Source: Myxococcota bacterium (lineage in GTDB: Bacteria > Myxococcota_A > Polyangia > Polyangiales > Houyiibacteriaceae). From it: 44,776 bases of DNA. The stretch spans positions 1-44,776 of the forward strand of contig JALOQC010000120.1 in NCBI GenBank assembly GCA_025453555.1, read 5' to 3'. Below are positions 15,337-23,995 of this stretch, in pieces. The notes under the pieces are model-generated. The model was not told the DNA's origin and searched no databases. It saw only the letters and a list, made by a program, of their open reading frames with translations. The first letter of the stretch is position 1. Every line of letters starts with the position of its first letter. Position numbers and translations under genes: made by a program.

Positions 15337-17439
15337 TCAGTAGGCGCCGGTGCAGAGGCCGGCGCGCGCGACGGCGCTGCGATCGATGCGGGTCTCCGGC
15401 AGACCGGAGCCGGCGGGCGGGGGCTGGAACTCGTGCAGGATGAGATCGGCGACGACCGGGCCGCCGACCGAGACGTCCACCGGTGAGCCCGAGGGACGGA
15501 AGGTGTAGCGGTAGGTCCCGGCGGTGATGCCGATCGCGAGGCGGGTGGCGAGCGGGACGTCGTTCGCGGGCTCGACCGCGCCGCCGCCCATGCCGGGGAA
15601 GTAGCTGTCCGCGAGCAAGCAGCGCCCGCTCGTGCCGCCCCGTGCTGCGATGCAGGCGCGGCCGCTCCCACACGCGCCGCTCGGCGCGGTGCACGCGGTC
15701 TCGCCACCGACCGGGAAGCCGATCGTGACGCGCTCCTCGCGCGTGACGGTGTACGGGTCTTCGGGCTGGTAGACGATCACGATTTGTTGCGTGACGAAGG
15801 CCGTTTGACGGTCGAGGTGCGTGACGGGAACCCGGCGTCCGAAGATCGGCTCGGTCCCGGCCGCGGTCTGTCCACGCCAGGCGCTCGGGAGCCGTGCGTA
15901 CGCGAGCCGATCTTCCAAGTCGGGCCCCATCGACGCGGGGTAGCCCCAGATCCAGTCGAAGCGTGCTCCGGCCGCGAAGTTGGGCACGCCGCGATCCTGT
16001 GCGGCGCCGACCCTGTTCACGACGCCCGACGTGCGGTCCGCGAGGATCACCGACCAACCGCCCATCGCGTGCTCGCCATCCGTCGTGCGCGCGCGCATCT
16101 CCACGAGCAACGTGGTCGGCCCCCAGCCCTGGAAGCGGTTCAGGTCGAGCCAATAGGCGCCCGTCTGATTCGCGGCCGTCCCGTCGAGCAGGCGCGCGTA
16201 CTCGACCACGAGCCCGCGGTCGCCGAACTCTGCGTCCATCGCGGCTGCGCCGAGGAGACGTGCGCCACGATCCAGGAGCCCACGCGGCGTGAGCGCGGTG
16301 GCGTCCGCGCGTTCGCCCGCGATCCCATCCACTCCGTCGTCGTCGCAGAAGTTGCAGACCTCGGCCGCGCGACAGACCCCCGGCATGCATGCGGTCGTGC
16401 ACGTCGTGGTGCCTTCGCTGCCGCACGAGTTCGTGCACGCGAGGATCTCGCCGCGGGCACACGCGAAGCCGTCGTCGATCTGTCCGTCGAGGTCGTCGTC
16501 GACGCCGTTGCAGACCTCGTCCGCGACGCAGGAGAGGTACGCGAGGCAGTCGGCGCGGCAGGCCTGCGTGCCCGCGAGACCCGAGCCCGTGACGCACGCG
16601 CGGCTGCTCTCGGACGCGCAGACGACCATGTCGTCGCGGATGTCGTCGATCTGTCCGTCGCAGTCGTCGTCGATGGCGTTGCACACCTCGGGGGCCCCGA
16701 CGTTGATGCCGGGCGCGGCGTCGTTGCAGTCGCCGTTCGTCGTGGAGGTGCCCGCGGTGCCTGCGCAGCCGAGCATCGGCGCGGCGCTCGCGTCTCCGTC
16801 TCCGTCGCGATCGGCGTCGACGTAGAGCGGCACCTGCGCACCTTCGTCGATCGATCCGTCGCAGTCGTCGTCGAGGAGATTGCAGACCTCGACGTTGCCG
16901 GGCGCGACGCTCCCGCGCGTGTCGTCGCAGTCGGTGCCGCAGAGCTGCGTGCCGGGGCCGGTGTCGTTGCAGCACGCCGCGTCGATCACGCCGTCGCCGT
17001 CGACGTCGCGCCGTCCGATGGTGGTCGGGTCGCAGTCCTCGTCGTGCCCGCGGCTGTCGCAGACCTCGACGTTGCCGGGGTATCGGTCGGGGTCGTCGTC
17101 GTCGCAGTCGTCGCCCCCACAGCTCGCGTCGGCGTGCCCGTCGCGGTCGACGTCGAGGCACTCGTCGTTGCACGCGTTGGTCGACTCGAGGCACACGAGC
17201 GGCGCCGCGCAGGGGAGTGCCCCGCTCACGCACCCATCCTCGTCCGCGTCGCTCGCGCTCGGGTCGCAGCGCTCTTCGCCATTGCAGTAGAGGCCGTCGT
17301 CGCAGTCTGGGTCGCGGGTGCAGGAGCCGCCATCGCCGCCGGGGCCGGAGTCGTCGGGCGCGGGCGAAGAGCCGCACGAGGCGAGGAGCGTGGAGAGTAC
17401 GGAGACCCAGAGCACCAGCACCCACGACGGCTTCGACAT
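15337..17439 (-). CDS. MopE-repeat (putative metal-binding) lipoprotein, paralogue of 10131-11996
   Basis: The start ATG 17439 gives MSKPSWVLVLWVSVLSTLLASC with lipobox LASC; the frame is open far upstream, but that is a shadow. The 700-residue product has CTRDPDCDDGLYCNGEERC, then about four MopE-like units (DVDRDGHADASCGGDDCDDD, DVDGDGVIDAACC..DCDDTRG, DADRDGDGDAS..DCNDAAP, CNGVDDDLDGQIDDG). A Cys-rich bridge with CGSEGTTTC leads to a C-terminal globular half of about 300 residues that recalls the other paralogue in layout (colour/parentage lines such as DGEHAMGGWSVILADRTSG). It is probably a surface-exposed, metal-stabilised lipoprotein; the ligand is unknown. The two paralogues flank the LamG and propeller lipoproteins. 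Confidence 0.85.
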   Translation of the reverse strand: MSKPSWVLVLWVSVLSTLLASCGSSPAPDDSGPGGDGGSCTRDPDCDDGLYCNGEERCDPSASDADEDGCVSGALPCAAPLVCLESTNACNDECLDVDRDGHADASCGGDDCDDDDPDRYPGNVEVCDSRGHDEDCDPTTIGRRDVDGDGVIDAACCNDTGPGTQLCGTDCDDTRGSVAPGNVEVCNLLDDDCDGSIDEGAQVPLYVDADRDGDGDASAAPMLGCAGTAGTSTTNGDCNDAAPGINVGAPEVCNAIDDDCDGQIDDIRDDMVVCASESSRACVTGSGLAGTQACRADCLAYLSCVADEVCNGVDDDLDGQIDDGFACARGEILACTNSCGSEGTTTCTTACMPGVCRAAEVCNFCDDDGVDGIAGERADATALTPRGLLDRGARLLGAAAMDAEFGDRGLVVEYARLLDGTAANQTGAYWLDLNRFQGWGPTTLLVEMRARTTDGEHAMGGWSVILADRTSGVVNRVGAAQDRGVPNFAAGARFDWIWGYPASMGPDLEDRLAYARLPSAWRGQTAAGTEPIFGRRVPVTHLDRQTAFVTQQIVIVYQPEDPYTVTREERVTIGFPVGGETACTAPSGACGSGRACIAARGGTSGRCLLADSYFPGMGGGAVEPANDVPLATRLAIGITAGTYRYTFRPSGSPVDVSVGGPVVADLILHEFQPPPAGSGLPETRIDRSAVARAGLCTGAY

Positions 17440-17512
17440 CGAGGTGAACGCTACACGCGTTCCATCTCCGCGGACAGACGGTCGTGAGGTCCGTGGCGCC
17501 CGTAGGAGTCGA

Positions 17513-19471
17513 TTAACGTCGTCGTCTTCGCGCGAGCCACCCGACGATCCCGACGAGCGCCCCGGAGCTCGAGCCGCCGGCCGAGCCGCAGCCACACCCA
17601 CCGCCTCCGCCCTCGGGCGTCCCACCGTCGACCGCGCCCGCGTCGTCGCGTGCGACACCGCCGTCCGTCGCCATCGATCCGGCGTCGACGTCAGAAGCGG
17701 CTTCGCGACGACAGCTCGCGTCGCAGCCATCACCATCGCGGAGGTTGCCGTCGTCGCAGGCTTCGTCGTCCTCGCGCACCCCGTTGCCGCACTCCGGCGT
17801 CGACGCGCCCCGTGGACCGTACGGAGGCAGCGCGGTGCCGAGCTCGTACGCACCGAGATCCGGGGCGTCGCCGGCGAAGCCGTCGTTGACGTTCGGCAGC
17901 AGCGCGCCGCGATCGATCGCTGCGCCACCGTCGCGGAGCCGAAGGTCTGGCACCTCACGCTCGGGGAACGGCGAGCTCGGGTGTGTGATCGTCGCCGCGA
18001 AGTCGCCGAGGCTCACCTCGACCGCGTTCGTTTCCGTCGTGGACGCGCGGAGCTCGGCGAGGCTCGTGAAGCGCGCCTCGCCGAGCCGACCCTCGAAGCG
18101 CCCGGTGTCGGTCGAGCCGAATCCGTCGTGGTCGAACGAGCAGGTCTCGTCGGCGTCCGCGACGCGGATCACCGAGCCGTCTCCGTTTCCGTAGCCGCCG
18201 TAGGTGCCGCCGCCGGTGCCGCCGAGGAAGAGGTTGTTGCGGAAGTACGCGCGCGAGATCGCGCGGCCGGCGTAGATGCCGAGCGCGTCGCCGCACTTGA
18301 TGACGGTGTTGTGCAAGACCACGTCGCCGACGCTCGTGCGGTGCAGCTTGAAGGGCGAGTACACGACGTTGAACATCACGTTGCGCACGAAGTAGGTCGG
18401 GCCGCCGAGCGAGGGCTGCGAGCTGATGCCCACGAACGAGCTCGCGATGCGGTTGCGGAGCACACGCACGTTGCCCATCGCGAAGTCGGCCTCGATGCCG
18501 TCGTCGGCGCCGATCGAGACGTCGTTGCCGACGATGTCGATCGAGGTCTGGTTCACGGCCTCGCCGTCCTCGAGCAGCGAGATCGCGTCGCGGAAGCCAC
18601 GCACGCGGTTGTGCGCGATCACGTTCCCGGGGCCCGTGATCTGGATGCCTTCGCCGACGTTCGCGCCGTCCGCGCCGAGCATCGCGTCTTGCCACTCGGT
18701 GATCCCGAGCACGACGTTGTCGGCGAAGTAGCCGTTCGTCGAGCCCATGCCGAGGCTGACGATTCCGTCTTCCTCCGCACGGATGGTGCAGCCACGCACC
18801 ACGATCCCTTCAGAGGCGTTGAGCTTCACCATGCCCTCGACCGTCACGTCCTCCACGAAGACGAAGCGACGTCCGTCGAGCCGCACGTCGCCTGCGATCA
18901 CGACGGTGTCCGCGCTCGCGCCGCGGATCACGATCGGTCGGTTCGAGGTGCCGTCACCCTCGAAGGTGAAGCCGGCGTAGCGACCCGCGGCGAGCTCGAG
19001 CACGTCGCCGGCTTCGGCGGACGATGCGGCGCTCGCGAAGGTCGCGGGGGTCACGGCCACGACACGAGCGTCGGGCGCCGCGCGTGGGATCGGCCGCGTG
19101 CGCGCGGTGATCGTACGGGTCGTGTCGCCACCGTCCGGATCGACCAAGGTGAGCTCGATCTCGTACTCGGTGTCGGGCACGAGATCGAAGAGGCTGCCCG
19201 CGTGGCGGTTCGTCCACGTGAAGCCTTCGTTCGAGCCGGCCGGCACCCGGAAGAGCGGGAGCCCCACGCGATACGAGCCGCCGACCTCGCGGTAACGAAC
19301 GGTGACGCGCCCGTCCGCGTCGTCGTCGCCGTCGATGGCCCACTCGATCGAGAGCGCTTCGAGCGTGGGATACGGCGTCGTCACGTCGCGCGCGGTGGTG
19401 GCGTCCTGGGCGAGCGCGAGCGAAGGCGCGAGGGAGACGAGCGAGACGAGCGAGACGAGCGCGCGGGTCAT
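17513..19471 (-). CDS. Secreted parallel beta-helix protein with DUF4215-type repeat and MYXO-CTERM-like tail
   Basis: The 652-residue product starts at ATG 19471 with a signal peptide cleaved after ALA (SLALAQD). Residues about 20-125 look like a fibronectin/immunoglobulin-like module. Residues about 135-480 are a right-handed parallel beta-helix of the pectate-lyase/NosD type (GNVIAHNRVRGFRDAISLL, GNVRVLRNRIASSFVGISS, VLHNTVIKCGDALGIY). A Cys-rich DUF4215-like repeat follows (CGNGVREDDEACDDGNLRDG). The C-terminus has the MYXO-CTERM pattern: a GGGGGCGCG motif, a short hydrophobic segment and a terminal Arg run (WLARRRRR). The tail implies myxosortase-dependent sorting to the surface. Polysaccharide binding or cleavage is likely but no catalytic residues are assigned. 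Confidence 0.87.
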   Translation of the reverse strand: MTRALVSLVSLVSLAPSLALAQDATTARDVTTPYPTLEALSIEWAIDGDDDADGRVTVRYREVGGSYRVGLPLFRVPAGSNEGFTWTNRHAGSLFDLVPDTEYEIELTLVDPDGGDTTRTITARTRPIPRAAPDARVVAVTPATFASAASSAEAGDVLELAAGRYAGFTFEGDGTSNRPIVIRGASADTVVIAGDVRLDGRRFVFVEDVTVEGMVKLNASEGIVVRGCTIRAEEDGIVSLGMGSTNGYFADNVVLGITEWQDAMLGADGANVGEGIQITGPGNVIAHNRVRGFRDAISLLEDGEAVNQTSIDIVGNDVSIGADDGIEADFAMGNVRVLRNRIASSFVGISSQPSLGGPTYFVRNVMFNVVYSPFKLHRTSVGDVVLHNTVIKCGDALGIYAGRAISRAYFRNNLFLGGTGGGTYGGYGNGDGSVIRVADADETCSFDHDGFGSTDTGRFEGRLGEARFTSLAELRASTTETNAVEVSLGDFAATITHPSSPFPEREVPDLRLRDGGAAIDRGALLPNVNDGFAGDAPDLGAYELGTALPPYGPRGASTPECGNGVREDDEACDDGNLRDGDGCDASCRREAASDVDAGSMATDGGVARDDAGAVDGGTPEGGGGGCGCGSAGGSSSGALVGIVGWLARRRRR

Positions 19472-19538
19472 GGCGCGGACGATCTCACGATCCGCTTCTT
19501 CGGGTCGTGCTCGAACTTCCTGCTCGAGCGCCTCGCGC

Positions 19539-21173
19539 TCAGCGGCCCGTGAGCAGCCACTCCATCGGCTCGCTCCGGTTGCCGGCGAAGTCTTCCGCTA
19601 CGACGCAGATCTTCGTCGGCTCGTCCGAGAGCGTGACGGTGAAGCGGCCGAAGCGGACGTTGACGAACTGATAGCCGGTCGGATCGTCACAATCGGTCGA
19701 CGCCTCGGGGCCCGACTTCTCGAGGTAGCTCGCGTACGTCGGGTTCTCGACGATCACCGTGAACGTGGCGCTCGTGCCATCGACGGTGTGGCGCACCGGG
19801 AGCGGCAGCGCCGGCGGCGTTCCGTCTGCCGCGACGAGCCACGCGATCGCTCGCTGCGGGGGCTGGATCTCGCTCGACGTGCCGGCGCGCAGACACACCA
19901 CGAAGAGCTCGTCGCTCTCGGGGAGCGGCGCCTCGAGCACGGGCACCTCGTCGATCGCGAACGGCGTGTTCCAACCGTCGGCGCTGCGGCAGTCCGTCGT
20001 GACCGCCGGTCCCCACTTCGCCTGCGCGTGCGTGATGCCGACCTCGCTCGAGAGCGCGATGCGCACGGTCGCGCCCGGCGCTGGTACGACGTAGCGGAAG
20101 CCTTCGCGGTCGGTCCCGAGGCCCGTCGAGCGCACCAGCGGACATCCCGCGCGCGCGAGGTCGAGCACGCCTTCCGCGAAGCAAGCGCCGAGGCCCGCGA
20201 CGGGGATCGCGTAGCTCGTCACGTCGGGCGACGCGATGCCCTCGGGGCGCAGCTCGCACGGCCGACCGAGGTGGCACTGCGCGTGGGGCGGCTCGCTCGT
20301 GGTGGTGTGCACGATCGCGACGATCGCGTCGCTCGCGTCCAAGAGCGGCGAGCCCGAGCTGCCGACGCGGATGTCGGGGCAGTCGTGCACGACGTTGTCG
20401 TGCCAGAGCCACTCGAACTCGACGAGCCGCGCGCGCTCGCCCAACGAGCAACGACCCAGGCGGAGGTGCTCGTCGGGATCCGCCGACGTCGAGAGAGGCG
20501 CGCCCACGTTCACGATCGACGCGCCCGGCCCGGGCAACGCGTCGGCGATCGCGAGCCCTTCGATGCCCTCGTCGCGCAGCGCGCCGACGGTCGCGTCGAG
20601 CCGGAACAGCGCGAGGTCGGTGCCCATCATGCTCGAGTACGCGGCCGCGGCGACCGGCACGCGTCGGTGTGCCTCGACGGTGTCGGTGAAGAACCGGAAG
20701 ATCACTTCGCCCGGTGCATCGACCGCGCGATCCTCGAAGGCGACCGCGTGATCCCACCAGCCGGTGCAGTGGCCGGAGGCGAGCGCGTACGCCGGCGCGT
20801 CGTCGCCGCCGCCGACATCGATCAACACCGCGGTGCACGACGCGCCCGCGTTCGAGCGCCCGATGCCCGCGTAGCGCTCGTTCGAGCCGTCGGCGTTGAG
20901 GAGGAGCTCCGTGCGGGGCGCGCCTCCGTCGGGCTCGCTCGCGTCGACGTCGACTCCGGTGTCGGTGCCGGTGTCGGCGCCGACGTCGGCGCCCGAGTCG
21001 CGTGCGGCGTCCGGCGTCGGAGTGTCCGCGTCGCGCGGTGCGGGGTCCGAGTCTCTGCACGCAGCGAGCGCCAGCATCAGCAGGAGGCGAGCGCGAGCGA
21101 CCGCGCGACCGACATCTCCTCGGCGGCAAACGACGTCATCCGTGGGAGCCCAGCTCGTTCGCGAAGCGTGCAC
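19539..21173 (-). CDS. Trypsin-like serine protease lipoprotein
   Basis: A chymotrypsin-fold protease is shown by the triad His in ALASGHCTG, Asp in MGTDLALFRL and Ser in VGSSGSPLLD. A lipobox (LALAAC) and an Asp/Ala/Thr linker (DSGADVGADTGTDTGVDVDA) precede it, and two Ig/FN3-like modules seem to follow. It is likely anchored in the outer membrane. The start is uncertain. GTG 21173 gives 38 residues before the lipobox Cys; ATG 21077 would leave too short a signal. A well-placed ATG at 21115 with GAGGAG reads MSVARSLALAS, an ideal signal start, but in another frame that ends at a TGA, so a single-base frameshift near 21085 is possible. Confidence 0.8.
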   Translation of the reverse strand: MHASRTSWAPTDDVVCRRGDVGRAVARARLLLMLALAACRDSDPAPRDADTPTPDAARDSGADVGADTGTDTGVDVDASEPDGGAPRTELLLNADGSNERYAGIGRSNAGASCTAVLIDVGGGDDAPAYALASGHCTGWWDHAVAFEDRAVDAPGEVIFRFFTDTVEAHRRVPVAAAAYSSMMGTDLALFRLDATVGALRDEGIEGLAIADALPGPGASIVNVGAPLSTSADPDEHLRLGRCSLGERARLVEFEWLWHDNVVHDCPDIRVGSSGSPLLDASDAIVAIVHTTTSEPPHAQCHLGRPCELRPEGIASPDVTSYAIPVAGLGACFAEGVLDLARAGCPLVRSTGLGTDREGFRYVVPAPGATVRIALSSEVGITHAQAKWGPAVTTDCRSADGWNTPFAIDEVPVLEAPLPESDELFVVCLRAGTSSEIQPPQRAIAWLVAADGTPPALPLPVRHTVDGTSATFTVIVENPTYASYLEKSGPEASTDCDDPTGYQFVNVRFGRFTVTLSDEPTKICVVAEDFAGNRSEPMEWLLTGR

Positions 21174-21303
21174 GTGATCGAGCGTGTCGAAGGCGTGGAG
21201 CGCGCGCCATGGAGCCGCCGTGGGTTTCGTTTTCTCCAGGATACGCGCTCCGTCGACGGCGCACGTCGACGTGCGCGATCGCCGCGTGTCAGGCTCGCGC
21301 GTC

Positions 21304-22254
21304 ATGCGAGACGAGTGGGCCGAGCGCTTCGCCGAGCGGGCACGCGAGCACTGGACGCCCGCGCGCACGGCCGAGCTCGTGCGCGACAAGACGCTCGCGG
21401 TGCTGCCGGGGGAGGCGCCGGAGCTGCTGCGTGCGCTCGGGATCCTGCACCGCGACGCGTCGATGCCGCCCGCGGAGCGGCGCAAGTTCTTTCAGATCAA
21501 CCACATGGTCGCGATGCTCGGGCCGTCACTCCGCGAGCTCGTCGCGGCGCGCGAAGCGAGCGCGCCCGGAGAGCCGCTCCGGATCGTCGATGCCGCTTGC
21601 GGACGCAGCTACCTCACGCTGCTGCTCGCGCACGCGATCCCACGCCTGCACGGCGTGCCGGTGCAAGTGCTCGGGGTCGATCGCAACCCCGACGTCATCG
21701 TGGAGAGCGAGCGCCGCACGCGCGCGGCCGGTTTGAGCACGGTCGTGAAGCACGACGCGTCACACCTCGGGGCCCTCGACGTACGTCGCGCGTTTCGCGA
21801 AGCGTTCGCGCTCGCGGAGGCACCGTCCGTCGACGCGGTGGTGGCGCTCCACGCGTGCGACACGGCGACCGACGACGCGATCGTGCTCGGCGTCGGGCTC
21901 GACGCGACGCTCCTCGCGCTCGCGCCGTGCTGCCAAGCCGAGCTCGCGCGGAAGTGGAGCGAGGTCGCGGCGAGTGGTGCGACGCCCGACGCCTTCGCGC
22001 CGATCCGTCGGACGCCGCACCTTCGCCGCGAGGTCGCTTCGCTCGTGACCGACACCATGCGCCAGCTCTTGATCCGCGCGGCCGGCTACGAGTGCTGGGC
22101 CCTCGAGCTCGTGCCCACCGAGCACACGCCGAAGAACCTGATGCTTCGCGCGATGAACCGACGCGCGCCCGACGCGAACGCGCGCGCCGAGTACGAGGCG
22201 CTTCGTGCGGCGACGGGCGGCGTGGGGATCGGGCTCGCGGAGCGACTCCGCTGA
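21304..22254 (+). CDS. SAM-dependent methyltransferase (Methyltransf_32/RRNAD1-GSTCD-like)
   Basis: The 316-residue product starts at ATG 21304; an earlier ATG at 21184 gives 40 residues of non-conserved sequence. Motif I is IVDAACGRSYLTLLL, followed by a binding Asp in VLGVDRNPDV. The segment VDAVVALHACDTATDDAI followed by LALAPCCQAEL is the signature of the RRNAD1/GSTCD/METTL25 group, with a conserved LHxC and PCC(Y/Q). The C-terminus (ECWALELVPTEHTPKNLMLRA) is also typical. Members probably methylate rRNA or protein; the substrate is not known here. It ends 10 bases before the end of the convergent transporter gene. Confidence 0.85.
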   Translation: MRDEWAERFAERAREHWTPARTAELVRDKTLAVLPGEAPELLRALGILHRDASMPPAERRKFFQINHMVAMLGPSLRELVAAREASAPGEPLRIVDAACGRSYLTLLLAHAIPRLHGVPVQVLGVDRNPDVIVESERRTRAAGLSTVVKHDASHLGALDVRRAFREAFALAEAPSVDAVVALHACDTATDDAIVLGVGLDATLLALAPCCQAELARKWSEVAASGATPDAFAPIRRTPHLRREVASLVTDTMRQLLIRAAGYECWALELVPTEHTPKNLMLRAMNRRAPDANARAEYEALRAATGGVGIGLAERLR

Positions 22255-22264
22255 AGCTCGGTCT

Positions 22265-23734
22265 TCACTCCGTGCTCGTCGCGTCGTTCGTCGGCGCGAC
22301 CGGCGCGGGGGCGTCGGGGGCTCCGAGGATCACGGGGAACCAGAGCGTCGCCACGGTCAGCAGCACCGCCAACCCGAGCACGCCGATCAGGGTGCCCGGC
22401 ACGATCATGTCGCGCGCGACGAGCGAGCCCTTCCCGCTCGGGCCGTGCGAGAAGCCGAAGGCCATCGCGTTCGGCGGGGTGCTCACCGGGAGCGGCATGC
22501 CGAGCGAGCACGCGAAGGCGGCTACGATCAGCAGCGTCGCGAGGTCGACGCCCGCGAGGCCGAGCAACATCGGCGCGATCAGGTTCGCGGTCGCGGTGTT
22601 GCTCATGAACACCGAGAGGACCATCGCGAGGATCGCCGCGAGCGCGATCAGTTGGATCGGGGAGAAGCCGTCGACCGGGATGCGCGCGGTGAGGGTGGTC
22701 GCGAGCCCGCTCTGATCGATCGCCGCGCCGAGCGCGAGGCCGCCGCCGATGAGCAGGAGCACGTCCCACGGGAGCGCGCGGAGCTCTTCGGTGCGCAGCA
22801 GACCGGTCGCGAAGAAGATCACGACCGGGAGCAGCGCGACGGTGCCGGTCGTGAGGGAGAGCTGCTCACCGAAGAGCCAACCGCCGATGGTGAGCGCGAG
22901 GACGACGACGACGAGGAGCTGCGCGCGCCCGAACGCGGGCACCGTCGTCTCGCCGAGCGAGACCGACTCGAGGCGCGTCGGGAAGCGATGCGAGAGCAGC
23001 ACGAGCAGCAGACCGAGCAGCACCACGAGGAGTGGGAGCGCGAGGAGCATCCACTCGCCGAAGCTCGGCGCCACGCCGCTCGCTTGCAGGTAGCGCAAGA
23101 GGATCGCGTTGGGGGGCGAGCCGATCGGCGTCGCGATGCCGCCGAGGTTCGCAGAGAACGCGATGCCGAGCAGCACGGCTTTGCGGAAGCCGTCGTCCGC
23201 CGGAACGTCCCGCAGCATCGTGGCCGCGATGCCGAGCATGAGCGCGCACGCCGCGGTGTTGCTCATCCACATCGAGAGCAGCGCGGTGGTCACCATCGTG
23301 GCGAGGAGCACGCGGGTCGGTGCGGTGCCGGCGCGGTCGAGGATCGCGCGGGCGAGGCGGCGATCGAGCCCGCTGCGCTCGAGGCCGGCGCTGAGGACGA
23401 AGCCGCCGAGGAAGAGCAGGGTGACGTCGGAGAAGAACGCGTTGAGGAAGAGCGCGCTCTGGGTGTCGAGCGTGGGCGCGAGCCAGGCCAGCTCCAGCGC
23501 GAGCACGACGAGGCTCGTCACGAAGAGCGGGACGGCCTCGGTGATCCAGAGAATCGCCGCGATCGCCACGATGCCGAGCGTGACCTCGGCGGGACGCGAG
23601 AGATCGAGCGGCGGCGCGAGCCAGCCCTCGTTCGCGATCACGAACGCCGCGATCGCGAGGAGCACCCCGGGCGGGGTGCGCCACGTGAGGCGCAGCACGA
23701 TGGGCACCCACTCCCTCGGATCGGCGGTGAGCAT
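22265..23734 (-). CDS. SLC13/DASS-family anion:sodium symporter
   Basis: The 489-residue product is a polytopic membrane protein with at least 11 hydrophobic segments. Both family SNT elements are present: SNT at 158-160 with PIGSPPNA at 203-210, and SNT at 378-380 with PVSTPPNA at 416-423. These two inverted half-site motifs bind sodium and the carboxylate in DASS transporters. Likely substrates are succinate, malate or other C4-C6 dicarboxylates, or sulfate; this cannot be decided from the sequence. It is in the inner membrane and convergent with the methyltransferase gene. Confidence 0.92.
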   Translation of the reverse strand: MLTADPREWVPIVLRLTWRTPPGVLLAIAAFVIANEGWLAPPLDLSRPAEVTLGIVAIAAILWITEAVPLFVTSLVVLALELAWLAPTLDTQSALFLNAFFSDVTLLFLGGFVLSAGLERSGLDRRLARAILDRAGTAPTRVLLATMVTTALLSMWMSNTAACALMLGIAATMLRDVPADDGFRKAVLLGIAFSANLGGIATPIGSPPNAILLRYLQASGVAPSFGEWMLLALPLLVVLLGLLLVLLSHRFPTRLESVSLGETTVPAFGRAQLLVVVVLALTIGGWLFGEQLSLTTGTVALLPVVIFFATGLLRTEELRALPWDVLLLIGGGLALGAAIDQSGLATTLTARIPVDGFSPIQLIALAAILAMVLSVFMSNTATANLIAPMLLGLAGVDLATLLIVAAFACSLGMPLPVSTPPNAMAFGFSHGPSGKGSLVARDMIVPGTLIGVLGLAVLLTVATLWFPVILGAPDAPAPVAPTNDATSTE

Positions 23735-23862
23735 CGGGCGGAGATCGCGCGATTGCGCGGCAGGGTCAACGCGGACGACTCGGTGGGAGCCACTCGATCC
23801 GAACGAGGTCGGGAACCGTCAGGGCTCCCACGCATCGAGGACGGTCGAGCTGCGTCGAGCTA

Positions 23863-23994
23863 GTACCCCCGCCCGCAAGTTCGTTCCGGGTATCCGCGGA
23901 TCTCGCTCGCCGACCTCCTCGAATAGGCTTCGGCCTGTCCTTCGTCGGCGCGGCAAACGACCTCCACGCCGATCATCCACGGCAACCCGGAACG
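23863..23994 (+). repeat. Dispersed repeat R4, copy 2, with terminal inverted repeats
   Basis: The 21-base flank GTACCCCCGCCCGCAAG... (23863-23883) is followed by an element bounded by 20-bp imperfect inverted repeats: CGTTCCGGGTATCCGCGGAT at 23882-23901 and the complement of CGTTCCGGGTTGCCGTGGAT at 23975-23994 (17 of 20 match). The right end touches the stop codon of the H-NOX gene (23996). The body 23926-23993 is shared, inverted, with copy 1 at 7554-7620. Nothing else is recognised in 23735-23995. Confidence 0.82.
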
Positions 23995-23995
23995 A

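Noticed and set aside
15784-19552. Long plus-strand frames (567 and 744 residues)
   Set aside because: They are antisense to the MopE-repeat lipoprotein and the beta-helix protein and have Arg/Val/Ala-rich composition without domains.
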